From: Caprella mutica
Taxonomy: Eukaryota > Arthropoda > Malacostraca > Amphipoda > Caprellidae
Reading direction: 5' to 3'
Length of the DNA stretch: 64,000 bases
Assembly: GCA_947561585.1 (NCBI GenBank)
Contig: CANNZV010000511.1
Span: forward strand, 268,632 to 332,631
A program made the translations under genes and the position numbers. Shown here in pieces: positions 31,076 to 44,150 of this stretch. Each line of letters begins with the position of its first letter. Position 1 is the stretch's first letter. The notes below the pieces were generated by a model. It worked only from the letters and a program-made list of their open reading frames with translations. It ran no database searches and was not told the origin of the DNA.

Positions 31076-32573
31076 TAAGATAGAAGATATCTAGACTTTT
31101 AAGATAGAAGATATCTAGACTTTAAAGATAGAAGATATCTAGACTTTAAAGATAGAAGATATCTAGACTTTAAAGATAGAAGATATCTAGACTTTAAAGA
31201 TAGAAGATATCTAGACTTTAAAGATAGAAGATATCTAGACTTTAAAGATAGAAGATATCTAGACTTTAAAGATAGAAGATATCTAGACTTTAAAGATAGA
31301 AGCTATCTAGACTTTAAAGATAGAAGATATCTAGACTTTAAAGATAGAAGATATCTAGACTTTAAAGATAGAAGATATCTAGACTTTAAAGATAGAAGAT
31401 ATCTAGACTTTAAAGATAGAAGATATCTAGACTTTAAAGATAGAAGATATCTAGACTTTAAAGATAGAAGATATCTAGACTTTAAAGATAGAAGATATCT
31501 AGACTTTAAAGATAGAAGATATCTAGACTTTAAAGATAGAAGATATCTAGACTTTAAAGATAGAAGATATCTAGACTTTAAAGATAGAAGATATCTAGAC
31601 TTTAAAGATAGAAAATATCTAGACTTTAAAGATAGAAAATATCTAGACTTTAAAGATAGAAAATATCTAGACTTTAAAGATAGAAAATATCTAGACTTTA
31701 AAGATAGAAAATATCTAGACTTTAAAGATAGAAAATATCTAGACTTTTAAGATAGAAAATATCTAGACTTTTAAGATAGAAAATATCTAGACTTTTAAGA
31801 TAGAAAATATCTAGACTTTTAAGATAGAAAATATCTAGACTTTTAAGATAGAAAATATCTAGACTTTTAAGATAGAAAATATCTAGACTTTTAAGATAGA
31901 AAATATCTAGACTTTTAAGATAGAAAATATCTAGACTTTTAAGATAGAAAATATCTAGACTTTTAAGATAGAAAATATCTAGACTTTTAAGATAGAAAAT
32001 ATCTAGACTTTTAAGATAGAAAATATCTAGACTTTTAAGATAGAAAATATCTAGACTTTCAAGATAGAAAATATCTAGACTTTTAAGATAGAAAATATCT
32101 AGACTTTTAAGATAGAAAATATCTAGACTTTAAAGATAGAAAATATCTAGACTTTAAAGATAGAAAATATCTAGACTTTTAAGATAGAAAATATCTAGAC
32201 TTTTAAGATAGAAAATATCTAGACTTTTAAGATAGAAAATATCTAGACTTTTAAGATAGAAAATATCTAGACTTTTAAGATAGAGAATATCTAGACTTTT
32301 AAGATAGAAAATATCTAGACTTTTAAGATAGAAAATATCTAGACTTTTAAGATAGAAAATATCTAGACTTTTAAGATAGAAAATATCTAGACTTTTAAGA
32401 TAGAAAATATCTAGACTTTTAAGATAGAAAATATCTAGACTTTTAAGATAGAAAATATCTAGACTTTCAAGATAGAAAATATCTAGACTTTCAAGATAGA
32501 AAATATCTAGACTTTTAAGATAGAAAATATCTAGACTTTTAAGATAGAAAATATCTAGACTTTTAAGATAGAA
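31076..32573. repeat. 24-bp minisatellite (~62 copies) with a palindromic core
   Basis: The unit is AGATAGAAGATATCTAGACTTTAA or close variants, repeated with a strict 24-bp period over 1.5 kb. Copies up to about 31610 read GAAGATATC and later copies GAAAATATC. From about 31740 the linker changes from CTTTAAAG to CTTTTAAG. The sharp zones show local homogenisation. Each GATATC unit contains the inverted motif AGATATCT. Confidence 0.97.
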
Positions 32574-33439
32574 GATATATTATTAAGCTATAATAATTAT
32601 TTAATTAAGGGATTTAAAGAAATTAGAATGTATTTAACACATTTAATTATGTATATCACAATTGGACATTATTTACTTGACTGCACTAGAAACGTGGTTA
32701 CACTACTAATTACCGTCAACATAAAAAGAGCAACCTATAGATTTCAAATGCAGTTTGCCTATGTATATTATTTTGCCCTATTTCGATCTAGTTAAATAAC
32801 CAAGATCGAAATGAAACCCAAACTCTCCTTGCCTTCACTACTCATCTATGGAAAATTTAGCACTTCATATTATTATAGAACGCACTTGTTTAATACAAAT
32901 AAAACACTGCTGATGTTAGATGGTTTGTATTCACACTGCTATATTCTAACTATCTGTTAATGATATTGCCTTGTAAGGGATACAAATTAAAGGTATTAAT
33001 ACGAAATGAAATGATAAGAATGAATGGTAGATTTAAACTGTGAATTGTAAATGAATGGGTTTATTTTGTAGTGTGCACAAGAGTTCACTATATAGAGGTA
33101 CTGTAACTAGAAAATTATTTTCTTACATAACCCATCTTGGAACAGAAAATTATTGTAATTTATTTAATAAAAGAATAATAGTATTTATTAATGAAAAGAG
33201 TATGTTCTATTAAATTTTTTTTTTAATATATTTTTCATGTATAAGGAATATTCTTTATTTTGAATATGCTCAAGACTATATTTTTTATATAAAACGCATA
33301 TTGTCACAAACCTAGTTGTTACAGTAGCAAGGGTCTTTAATTAAGTTGATACAGTGAACACAGAAAAAAATGGCAAATAATATAATTGTCTCGGGGCCCA
33401 ATTGACGTGAGGCCCAACTGTCGGTCCACGTATTGTAAC

Positions 33440-34280
33440 AGAGAGGTATTAGACAATAAATAAGTTTAATTGATGGTAAGGTGTAAGTGTAATAGAGAGG
33501 TATTAGACAGTAAATAGGAGTAATTGATGGTAAGGTGTGAGTGTAATAGAGGTATTAGACAGTAAATAGGAGTAATTGATGGTAAGGTGTAAGTGTAATA
33601 GAGGTATTAGACAGTAAATAGGAGTAATTGATGGTAAGGTGTGAGTGTAATAGAGGTATCAGACAGTAAATAGGAGTAATTGATGGTAAGGTGTAAGTGT
33701 AATAGAGGTATTAGACAGTAAATAGGAGTAATTGATGGTAAGGTGTGAGTGTAATAGAGAGGTATTAGACAGTAAATAGGTGTAATTGATGGTAAGGTGT
33801 GAGTGTAGTAGAGAGGTATTAGACAGTAAATAGGTGTAATTGATGGTAAGGTGTGAGTGTAATAGAGAGGTATTAGACAGTAAATAGGTGTAATTGATGG
33901 TAATGTGTAAGTGTAATAGAGAGGTATTAGACAGTAAATAGGAGTAATTGATGGTAAGGTGTAAGTGTAATAGAGGTATTAGACAGTAAATAGGTGTAAT
34001 TGATGGTAAGGTGTAAGTGTAATAGAGAGGTATTAGACAGTAAATAGGTGTAATTGATGGTAAGGTGTGAGTGTAATAGAGAGGTATTAGACAGTAAATA
34101 GGTGTAATTGATGGTAATGTGTAAGTGTAATAGAGAGGTATTACACAGTTAATAGGTGTAGTTGATGGTAAGGTGTAAGTGTAATAGAGAGGTATTAGAC
34201 AGTAAATAGGTGTAATTGATGGTAAGGTGTAAGTGTAATAGAGAGGTATTAGTCAGTAAATAGGTGTAATTGATAGTTAT
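33440..34280. repeat. 54-bp minisatellite, right part (~16 copies)
   Basis: This continues the array at 25560. Most units here read AATAGGAGTAATTG or AATAGGTGTAATTG, and several are 2 bp shorter (AATAGAGGTATT), so the two sides of the inserted element carry different variants. Confidence 0.95.
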
Positions 34281-34289
34281 TGTGAGTTG

Positions 34290-35105
34290 TTTATTTGATA
34301 ATATCAACTACACACAATCCCACTCAAGTCACATCAACCAAGTCAAGTACTAATAATCCCACTCAAGTCACATCAACCAAGTCAAGTACTAATAATCCCA
34401 CTCAAGTCACATCAACCAAGTCAAGTACTAATAATCCCACTCACGAACATATAATCCCATTCAAGTAGAAACAATAACACTCTTGTACAAACAATTCCTC
34501 TTGAGTACTAACAATCCCAATCCAGTACAAATAATCCCACTCAAGTAAAAACTATCCTACTGAAGAACATACACTCCCACTCCAGTACAAACAATCCCAC
34601 TCATAAACAAACAATTTCACACAAGTACAAACAATCCCACTCCAGTACAAACAATCCCACTCAATAACAAACAATTTCACTCAAGTACAAACAATCCCAC
34701 TCCAGTACAAACGATCCCACTCAATAACAAACAATCCCACTCAATAACAAACAATTTCACACAAGTACAAACAATCCCACTCCAGTACAAACAATCCCAC
34801 TCAATAACAAACAATTTCACTCAAGTACAAACAATCCCACTCCAGCACAAACGATCCCACTCAATAACAAACAATTTCACTCAAGTACAAACAATCCCAC
34901 TCAATAACAAACAATTTCACTCAAGTACAAACAATCCCACTCCAGTACAAACAATCCCACTCAATAACAAACAATTTCACTCAAGTACAAACAATCCCAC
35001 TCCAGTACAAACGATCCCACTCAATAACAAACAATTTCACTCAAGTACAAACAATCCCACTCAATAACAAACAATTTCACACAAGTACAAACAATCCCAC
35101 TCTAC
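34290..35105. repeat. AATCCCACTC tandem repeat array
   Basis: It begins with three copies of a 39-bp unit (AATCCCACTCAAGTCACATC plus AACCAAGTCAAGTACTAAT) and passes into about 30 copies of a 20-bp unit, ACAAACAATCCCACTCAAGT, with alternating variants (CCAGT, AATAAC, TTTCACACAAGT) that form a 60-bp higher-order repeat. Confidence 0.92.
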
Positions 35106-37480
35106 CCCTAACACTCCCCATCGCTTTTCGTTCAATTTTAATGAGATTAAGAAATTACTATGGCCAACAGAGAAATAAAATGAACAAAACAGTTTGCGAA
35201 CTGAGTGAGAATTATCAGTCAATTGTAAGACCAGAAAACCAAATAAAATTAAGGAACAACAAATTGTGGTGGCCTTTACTTGCTATCTGTCTAATTGGTG
35301 GGTATTTACTATAGTACTGTATTACTTAGAACTTGAACGTGAATAGCCTAGTCTTGAGGGTGTGAAACCTAATACTTGCTCACTATACTATTCTCTATGG
35401 ATCTTTTCTTTTCTCATAGATCTCTTCACTAATAAGTTAATATAAAAGGTTAATGGCAACGCAGAATATAGTTTCAACACTACTATACTCCAAACACCTT
35501 ATACTGAACTGTGCATGGCTAACAACGTTAGCTGAAAGTAAATCGGTTAGATGTTAACCGCAAGACTATCGGTGGCTGACTGAATAAACATACTTAGACC
35601 CAAATGATTTATAGGGGAGGACTGATGCAAAACGTTCATCACAAAATTAAGTGTCGGAAATCTTCCACGTAAAGCTACCAGGATATACTTAGATAAACAT
35701 TTCAATTAAAACAGAACTTTTAAAACATAGTCTAAGTAAATTGTGTATTACATAAAACGCTAATATCAAAGTTAAAATGTTGGAGTTATCTTTATGAACC
35801 TAAAATAATGAAAACTTCCAATGACTAAGTATTTTTCAGTGCCAGTACTGTACCACCCAAATCACGGTATTGTGCCACTACTTTTCCACCCAATTAATGG
35901 TGTTCAATCAATCAAATTCTTGGTATCTATGCAAAGTGAATGTTTGTAATTGTAGCTGAGAACTATTCAATCAGAACTCCTAATTGCTTATCAATAACTT
36001 CCCTAAATTAGTGCAGGTATTTGTTTGGCTTCTGGCACTGTTTACATGAGTGCTTCGACCACTAGTCAAGTAACCTCATCTATGTGTTCCATCAGAAACG
36101 CCATTTTTAAATTGCATCAGAAACCTCATTTTTAAATTAAACCCAACATTCGTCAAATGCAATAATATATAAAATACTAATTTAAAAGGAAAAATGTTTC
36201 TTCGTGATTATTTTTGATTCATTGTTCAATACCGTATTAAGCTTATCTCCTGAGTACCTATAAAAGTTGGTAAATATCCCCCACCAGCCTGAAAAGTAAA
36301 CGAACGCTTATATCTTTCACCGAAGCATTGAACACATTGTATATGTAAGAGTTCAATGGAATCTGTTTTTCACTTTAAAATTGAGCTTGTGCAGAATTCA
36401 AGAAGTGAAAGTCCAAAAGATTGAGATCTGTACTGTGCGCTGGGGTCTAGGAAAAAATCCCCCGAGGAAAAATCTCCTTGGAAAAAATTCCCCCCGGAAG
36501 AAATCCCTCAGAAAGCATCAAACGAAGAAAGAATATCCTCACGTCAAAAATAGAATAAATAATAAAAAATGTCATCAATTTTTTCCCAAAAATAAAAAAA
36601 GGAAAGAGACAATATCAGAAGGAAAACCTTGTACTTTTAATATCCAATTTATTGCAACAGTTTGAATAAACAAACCAATTTTTTTTAGACTGTAGTTACA
36701 AAATCTGAAAATTGTAAATAGGCTGTACAAAACTGAAAGCTTAAATTGATGTTATGGCCTTAATATAACTTATAAATGAACTATATTCGTCATATTTGTC
36801 TACAACATTGCGCAGGCTAATAAAAAAAATCTTGATATTTACGATTCGTCAGAGGAGTGTTACCAGCACTAAGTTGCTCTTAAGAAAAATTCTTGAATGA
36901 TTGCATAATTACAAAAGACTTTGACGTAGAAGATCTACCCATTTAAAATTAAATTACAGTCAACTATATCTTTGGTAATTGTGACATTTAATTAACCATA
37001 CAACATGTAACATAATATATGTATTATATATATCATTAAATTATATTATATATACACAGTAGAAAGAAACTAGTTAACTATTGAACTATAGAGTGATGGT
37101 AGATGATTAAAACTAGCGATATACACTATACAATAGTATAACTATCAATAGACAAATAAGGCACAGAAATGATTAAACGATGCCTTTCAGTTAATATGTA
37201 TTACCACTTGAATAAACGATGCAGAAATAAACTGATTAAACAAGTATAGAACATAAACAAAATTTCGTATAATATTATATCCAAAATTTAACTCATTTAA
37301 ATATTACCTCTTCTTTATCTTCTACTCTCTTACGAGTCTACAGCTACAGTGAGTATACATCCCAAAAATTTGATGTTATTTCTTGGCATTTTGCTTTGAG
37401 ACTGATGGTCAATGATTAAAACTAGTTATATGTAACTATCAATAGAAAATAGGGCTAAAATATGTTTTCTTGGTGGATTT
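35106..37480. other. AT-rich stretch without supported genes
   Basis: I see no motif-bearing frame. The frame at 36381-36665 lies on a purine-rich, simple-repeat-like stretch (AAAAATCCCCCGAGGAAAAA and relatives at 36455-36520) and has no recognisable domain. Confidence 0.5.
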
Positions 37481-38010
37481 TTTCCGTATATCGTGCGATG
37501 GCCAGGGAATTCCATTTTTCTTAAGATGTATCGACCTCAAAACTTTTCATATAGAAATTCTAGAGCTGAATTTGTGAAATATGGTGGAGCACCGTCTTGC
37601 TTCCACCAAAGTGAAAAAAAAAGAGTTTTAGAATGGCGCAGCTTGGGACAAATAATGAACTGGAGCAATCTGTTTAAGGTGTGAAACACCATAAAACCAT
37701 GAAAAGTTGTCATCATCGTCAAGGAATACGTGAACGATTAGAACCATTCCATTAATAATGGCAACGAAGATCATTACCAATATATCATTCCTATCATTTC
37801 TTGCCCACATATTTCAAATATTTTCATTTGTCCAGAGAACGTCGTTTTTTGATAGAGCTAAAATAACTCTCTTCCGTCCAAACGATAAAATATCGACATT
37901 CGGCATAATCATTGATAAAACTGTCTTCTCTGTACTTTGTAGACATCAGTTAATAGTAGAACTGAATTTTAATGATAAAAATGGGAACGAAGTTCTTGTT
38001 TGACGATTCT
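37480..38010 (-). pseudogene. Mariner-like transposase relic
   Basis: On the minus strand the segment around 37600-37540 translates as WWKQDGAPPYFTNSALEFL, a clear match to the second-Asp region of Tc1/mariner-type transposases (QDGAPPH-like motif). Downstream, in another frame, IHLKKNGIPWPSHDI (about 37530-37490) fits the following PRSPD-type region in decayed form. Upstream pieces (to about 38000) contain stops. The relic has several frameshifts, and no ends or target duplication were found. It belongs to a different lineage from the pogo-like gene at 6091. Confidence 0.65.
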
Positions 38011-38722
38011 CCACAGCATGGTTTTGGTGGGTGAAATCTGCGTAGAACCCTTTTTGAGATAGCAACTGTGTGTTTCTACAATAAAACTCTTCATCAGCTG
38101 AACCACTACTTCTGTCCCTTTTGGTTTTGTTTTCATTATCTTACCTTGTGGATGGAATCAGTCTTAATTGAAAAGATCAAAAACTCTCATGAGCTTTTTG
38201 GTGTTTTAAAAAACTGAAAAACGATCCATTTATTCTCAAGTTCAAATTACAGTTTTCTGGTTGAAGATAGTGGAAGGTTAATGCGATATTTCATAGGGTG
38301 ATAAAATTCATTTTCTATGAACAAAATGGCGTTTAAATACGACACAACTTGAGCCTTTTTATGTTTTCCCAATATTATTAATTTGGCTGATGATTTGTCT
38401 TCTACTTCGAAACCAGATACAATGAGTACAAAACGAAATGGCTTAATATAACAAATCCATGAACTTAAAATTAGTGCAAAAGACGCATCAGAGTTGAGAG
38501 TCAGGTAGAGAATCGTCTTTTGCTGATTTTTTTCATGTTAAAATGAATAGATTGAAGATATCAGTACTCACCATTAACTCATTTTAGAAGCAAATGCAAT
38601 GGGTTTAATTCGGTTCACAATGAATAAAATCCTTTCTTTTCCATTACAATTTCCTGTCCTTCGATTTGTTCAACTAGAACTAACTCTGAGATATCTTGTC
38701 GTCTGAGACACAATTCAACATT

Positions 38723-39436
38723 ACCCAGCTAACATTTCATGAAAAATCCCTTGGCGAATGCCGTCGTAATTTTGACGTGGGGTACATCTGAGAGGGATTT
38801 TCGCCGTGGGGTACGACGTGGGATGATCTAAAATCCCACGGCGGCTCGACGGCTATCCCTCGTAATCTGCACATCGTCCCCACGGCTAAACCACGGATAA
38901 ACCACGGCGTGCCGCCGTGGGGTACACCACGTCACGCGACGGAGGAAATCCACCGTCATTTAGCAGTGGGATATACCACGGCGTACGACGGGGGATTTTC
39001 ACCGTCATTTAACCGAGGGATATACCACGGCGTACGACGGGGTATTTCCTCCGTCATTTAACCGAGGGATATACCACGGCGTACGACGGAGGATTTCCTC
39101 CGTCATTTAGCTGAGGGATATACCACGGCGTACGACGGGGGATTTCCTCCGTCATTTAACAGAGGGATATACCACGGCGTACGACGGGGGATTTTATCCG
39201 TCATTTAGCAGAGGGATATACCACGGCGTGCGACGGGGGATTTCATAAGTCATTTAGCCGAGGGATATACCACGGCGTACGACGGGGGATTTCCTCCGTC
39301 ATTTAACAGAGGGATATACCACGGCGTACGACGGGGGATTTCCTCCGTCATTTAACAGAGGGATATACCACGGCGTGCGACGGTGGATTTCCTCAGTCAT
39401 TTAGCCGAGGGATATACCACGGCGTAAGACGGGTGG
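38723..39436. mobile_element. CpG-rich array element A (ACCCAGCTAACA end, 49-bp repeats)
   Basis: It starts ACCCAGCTAACATTTCATGA and shares about 190 bp with the element at 52213. From about 38965 a 49-bp unit (GGGATATACCACGGCGTACG, then ACGGGGGATTTCCTCCGTC) repeats about nine times. The second end is not visible, since the array stops abruptly in AT-rich DNA at 39436. The CpG density is far above that of the surroundings. Confidence 0.8.
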
Positions 39437-42060
39437 ATTAATTCAATTGAACACTAAAAAAAACGATAATAAGATTATTATTTATTAACATTAGAACGAT
39501 TTAACAAGCAGAACTGCATATAAATAGAAAGAAACAAGACCTAAAACTAGAAAAATAAATACAAGAAACGTACAGAAGCAGACCGACTCTAAAACAATTT
39601 AGTAATTTTATAATAACATATACGAAAATCTTATAAGCTCTGAGAGAACTTCTGTTAATATGCAAAACAAAGTTAATTAGAAATAAAATGGAACATACAG
39701 TATAACAAATTCAATAGAGCCATATAATCTAAACATATTTTTTGAATTCATGAGAGCTGTAAATTAAAGCACACGAATAAGACAAAGAATACCTTATTTA
39801 AATTTATAAATAACTTCTACACTCAAGAGTCTAATGGAGATTGAGATCCTCTGTTTTCCAAATTTATTTAGTAGAGGTTAAAACATGTTTCGAAACTTAA
39901 TTACCAAAACAATGATTGGAAAAGCTTGGAGAAGCAGTCTGAAATGAAAACTGCTTCACGAAAAGAGTCACCTGAAGACTTTGAACAGATTTTAAGCCTT
40001 CTCCAACTACCAATCTTTTTATGGGTCTCTAAAATCACAAACACTAAAATATATCAACACAAATAGGGCTAGTGTCCTCACTATGTGTCTCTACTAGTGT
40101 TCGCCATCTCTTAATCTTCATAATAAAGTGAATAAACAGTTATTAACCATTATTCTATTTCAAACTGACTTAGTATACTATTCAACTAATTTTCAATCAA
40201 AAGTTAACAGTTTTGAGCTTGAGGCCGAACCCTCAATTAAGACCTATGTAAAAGAATTTTAGGACTTCTAAACTGAAAATTTAGGTCTAATACTTAATAT
40301 TTAAGAACTAATAAATAGTTTTTACAAGAAGACCTTTTAGAATATAAATATAGACGACAGTTTAGTCACATAAAAATGTGAAATATAAATAATTAAATTG
40401 AGTTTTCCAATTTTCAGCAAAATTATAACATTGTTGAAGCCAAATGATGAGAGAAATTAATGTTGCCACAAGATATGATAAGATTGTTATTAAAAACTAA
40501 TCACTTTGCAGATAAGTGTTGAGCTGTCGGTGGATTGTTTTTATTTTAAATGTTTAAAAGTTGTCTCTATCCACTAGAAATGGATTCAAAGAGACACGAA
40601 GAGGAAAAGGCCCCGGAAAAGAGGTTGCAGTGGAATTACGCTCCAAATAGTAGGTTGAATACTCCGCTACCGCAGACAAAGTGTCGAACCAGCGCATAGA
40701 TAAGAGACCATGGATTTGAACGGTCGCTTAATAGGGCGACTTTTCTTTCCATCGATGCTTCTTGATTATCCGAATAATTCCTTAAGACGGATGACCCATA
40801 ATAAGCACATGATGGATTCCTGAAAATAAATAGAGTTTTTTATTTTAAAAAAATCACAAATTATGGTACTGGAATTTGACGAAAACTGACACAGGCACCT
40901 GTGACTGCACAAACGTATAGAAGAGGAAAATGAAGGTGGTTGTGAAGAAGCTTATGAGTCAACCTAAATTAAATCTAATATTTTTCAGTTATGTTTGAAG
41001 AGGATAACACTAGAATTACCATCTGATAAGAAGGGTTGAAAAAGGAAAAAATAGAAAACAGGGAATTCAAATTATAACAGTTGGTGCCAAGGGATGCTAG
41101 CTTCCCTGTTTTTCCATTCACCCTTTTCTCCGATTTAGAATAGAGCTCTTGGAGGTCGCATCACAGAAAGAAACAACTAGTAACAATACACAATATAGAT
41201 ATTTCAACCCTGATATAATATACAATTTTTTAAATTTATGTGCAAAAGATCAAAAATCTTAAACAACGATATAACTGTCAATAATCAGGAAAATTCATAA
41301 TACAAATTACAACAATACGAATTAAAGAGTATTTCATTAATTTAAACACTTCAGCAGTATATAAACTGAAATGAAGTTGAATGAAAATGTTTAAGCAATA
41401 TTTCACTGATCATTTTCATCAGGTGATCATTAGATATAGAAAGTTTGATTTTAACAGCAGAGATCTGGTTCTCTAGCATAATCACAAACACTATGAAAAG
41501 TTTAAAAAAGAACATTTCATATATGATACACTAGCCAATCTACCCGGCTGCAATTATTGACTGAGGATAGTCTGTCCTTTTTACCGAGAGATAAGCGAAA
41601 GTAAAAGAGCAGGAAGAGTTTATAGGAAAGCAGGTTGAAGAGGATTTTTAGTAGCTAACAAAATGATTTCAATAACCGAAACAATAAGACGGTGTAGTAC
41701 CTAACGTTAAACATATTATGTATTGACGAGTTCTCATATTCTATGGAATTAAATCCATGAAAATTATATTCAAATTTGAACTCACTTTAATTTGTGAATG
41801 CTATCTCTGCTTTCTGCCTCCAATTTCCCATGCTGGAGTAGTACATGCACTAAACTTATAGGTCATGCATACTGAAAATCTTCAATCTGAAATTAAATGA
41901 TATTATTTTTTATTGTATATAAGAGAGCCAAGTACATCAAGAAATCAAATCCGTTAGTAGTTAATACATTGACCAAGTACAACTAAGACATAAATGAACC
42001 CAACATTTATACTAGTTAAATTAAATATTTAACTTCGAAGAATGCTGGAAGGTCATATTT
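39437..42060. other. AT-rich stretch; one GC-richer short frame at 40580-40699
   Basis: There is no recognisable gene. The segment 40570-40770 is GC-richer than its surroundings and contains a 39-codon frame (MDSKRHEEEKAPEKRLQW…) that is highly charged and without known motif; it may be an exon, an element fragment or chance. Confidence 0.4.
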
Positions 42061-42104
42061 TAGCCGTGGTATATATGTATATTTAATTATTCATCATCTT
42101 GTTA

Positions 42105-42590
42105 CTCGCTTAATTGAAAAAGTGTTCAACCAAATTGCCTGAAATTTGGTGAAGCAATTGGTCCATGTACATTGACCTGCTAGTAGAATTTTGAGAGTGA
42201 CCCGGTCAAAAGTCAAAGTCTTTTATAACTCAAAAATATTGAACCATATTGCATGAAACTTGGTGGGACGATTGGTCAATAAGCAGAAACCATTTTGTTA
42301 GATTTTGGGAGCGATCGGGTCAAAGGTCAAGGCCATTTGTAACTCAATAACTCAAAAAGTAATCAACAATTTTTTTTGAAATTTGATGGTAGCTACAATT
42401 GGTCAATGTCCAGGAACCATCTGTTAGAATTTTGGGAGCGATCTGGTCAAACGTCAAGGTCATTTATAACTCAAAAGTATTAAACCATATTGCATGAAAC
42501 TTGGTGGGACGATTGGTTATTATCCTGTTAGCAGTTTATCAAATTTTGGGAGAGAACGGGTCAAAGCTGCGGCGAAGGTATGCGCTCTAC
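42105..42590. repeat. ~118-bp tandem repeat, four copies
   Basis: Four diverged copies share AACCATATTGCATGAAACTT, GGGACGATTGGTCA and ATTTTGGGAGCGATC. Copies begin near 42110, 42230, 42350 and 42470. The block ends with GCGCTCTACCGAGTGC (about 42573-42600), a phrase I recall from dispersed repeats of other invertebrates. Family unknown. Confidence 0.8.
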
Positions 42591-42599
42591 CGAGTGCAT

Positions 42600-44150
42600 A
42601 AAATTTAGTTTTTTGTGTAACTGAAATTGCGACTACCAATACCAATTGTAATGAAGTATTCAAGAAGTAATTTAACCAATATTTGGAGAAGATAAGAGAA
42701 CACCAAAACCAATTAAAAAATTAAAAGTGTAGAAAATTCAACTGAATTCAACCTCAGCAATGGCCCAATAGAAGACTGCCATATTCCTCAATGGTATCAT
42801 CCAAGAAGGCAAGAACGATACGATAGCCTTTTCACTCTTCAACTGAAAGTGAGAGAATATTATATTTAATTGTACCTTCAATGTTCCTATATTAAGAAAA
42901 ATATGTTATGCATATACATTAGAAATAAAACTTTGTAATTGAGATGATGATTTTAACTGTTTTTCTTAATATTCAGTACAATACTGATTCAATTCATATT
43001 AATTTTGAATGGAAATTTAAATAATGTGTAGCTATCTGTTCATTTCTGTCCAATGAGGTATATATCAGAATGAGTTTTGTAATGCAATTTAATTGCTCAG
43101 TAGAAAAAGAAAAAGTTTGATTCTCATAAAATTTAAAATAATTAGTAATGATAAACTTGAACTTCAGGAAGATTTCAATTAATTTTCATATGACAATATA
43201 TCCTCTTAGCTACAGATTTCTAATAAATTTGAGAAGATTTCTAGCTACTTCATGTAGCTACGAACTTTTTAAAAATAGAATAATGGTTTATTTTTACAAC
43301 AAATTCAAATTACATTTTAAGAGGCAATATACATACCAGTAAGAAGCAACTAGTAACGATATACATAATATGGATATAATATCCCTGATATTATATATAA
43401 GATTTTTTATTTAATTTATCGACATTTGACTTATATTAGCTATACTGTGTAGCTACTTACTAGACTCTAGCAATTTCCATTTGATTTGACATCAGGACGA
43501 TGGGGACCGGGAAGCAGAATAATCACTATGTTACCAATGGAGCCACTTCCTTGGTAACACAGAAAGTGTGGTGATATGAAATGGCACTGGTAGAAACATT
43601 TCTGAAATAAAAGTTATATTTTACTGTACATTTTGCTGTTTATGCAGCTATTAATCTTTGCAACCATTTTTGAAACCAAATCTATGTCATCCACATCAGA
43701 AGGAAAATGAATGCGAATCTTAAAAAAGTAGTCAGAAAAGTTTCTCCCTGAATAGAGTGACCTACTGCCAGAAAGTGAAAAAACTCATGATGCAGAAAAG
43801 CTACTCCTTAAATTAAGTCACTTAGTAAGGAAGGACATATATAACAGACTGATGCAAGAGGAAAAGGAAGAGTGGATAAAAATGAAGCTGAAGAGTCTAA
43901 ACTAAAACAAAAATCTTAAGACCTAGTAGTTGGTGAGCAGAACCCCAGCGCTAACCTTTCAATCTGCAATACAGCCTTTGTTCACAAGAAAATGAATTTT
44001 CTAATACATTAAAAAATTTGGCTTCTATAGATATTGATAGTAAATTAGAAAAAAATTAGAAAATAGTCAGTCAAAAGATTAAATTAAAATTGCCATTTAA
44101 ACAAACTTTTGAGAGAAAGATTTCAAATCATATAGCTAATTAGCTAATAT
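42600..44150. other. AT-rich stretch without supported genes
   Basis: The only frame of note (43148-43342) has no recognisable motif and is probably chance. No strong repeat was seen. Confidence 0.5.

Larger units (their letters stand above)
26402..33431. mobile_element. 7,030-bp inverted-repeat element inserted in the minisatellite
   Basis: The ends share ACCGACAGTTGGGCC in inverted orientation (left about 26407, right 33411-33425), and an 8-bp duplication ATTGTAAC flanks the element. The left end repeats GACAATTGGGCCC several times (26411-26500) and the right end carries one or two copies (GGGCCCAATTG near 33395). The interior is AT-rich and lacks an intact transposase. It holds a 19-bp array (27890-28015), a 24-bp array (31076-32573), recurring ACCTACATACATG/ACCACAGCTG phrases (27100-27400) and a diverged internal duplication (29150-29370 versus 29920-30110). 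Eight-base duplications fit hAT, MULE or P-type elements, and the family is not identified. Probably non-autonomous. Confidence 0.8.

Noticed and set aside
31076..32573. Possible CRISPR array
   Set aside because: Units are head-to-tail without unique spacers, and the context is eukaryotic; it is a minisatellite.
36381..36665. 94-codon frame rich in Lys/Arg
   Set aside because: Simple purine-rich repeats, no domain, and no splice or promoter signal.
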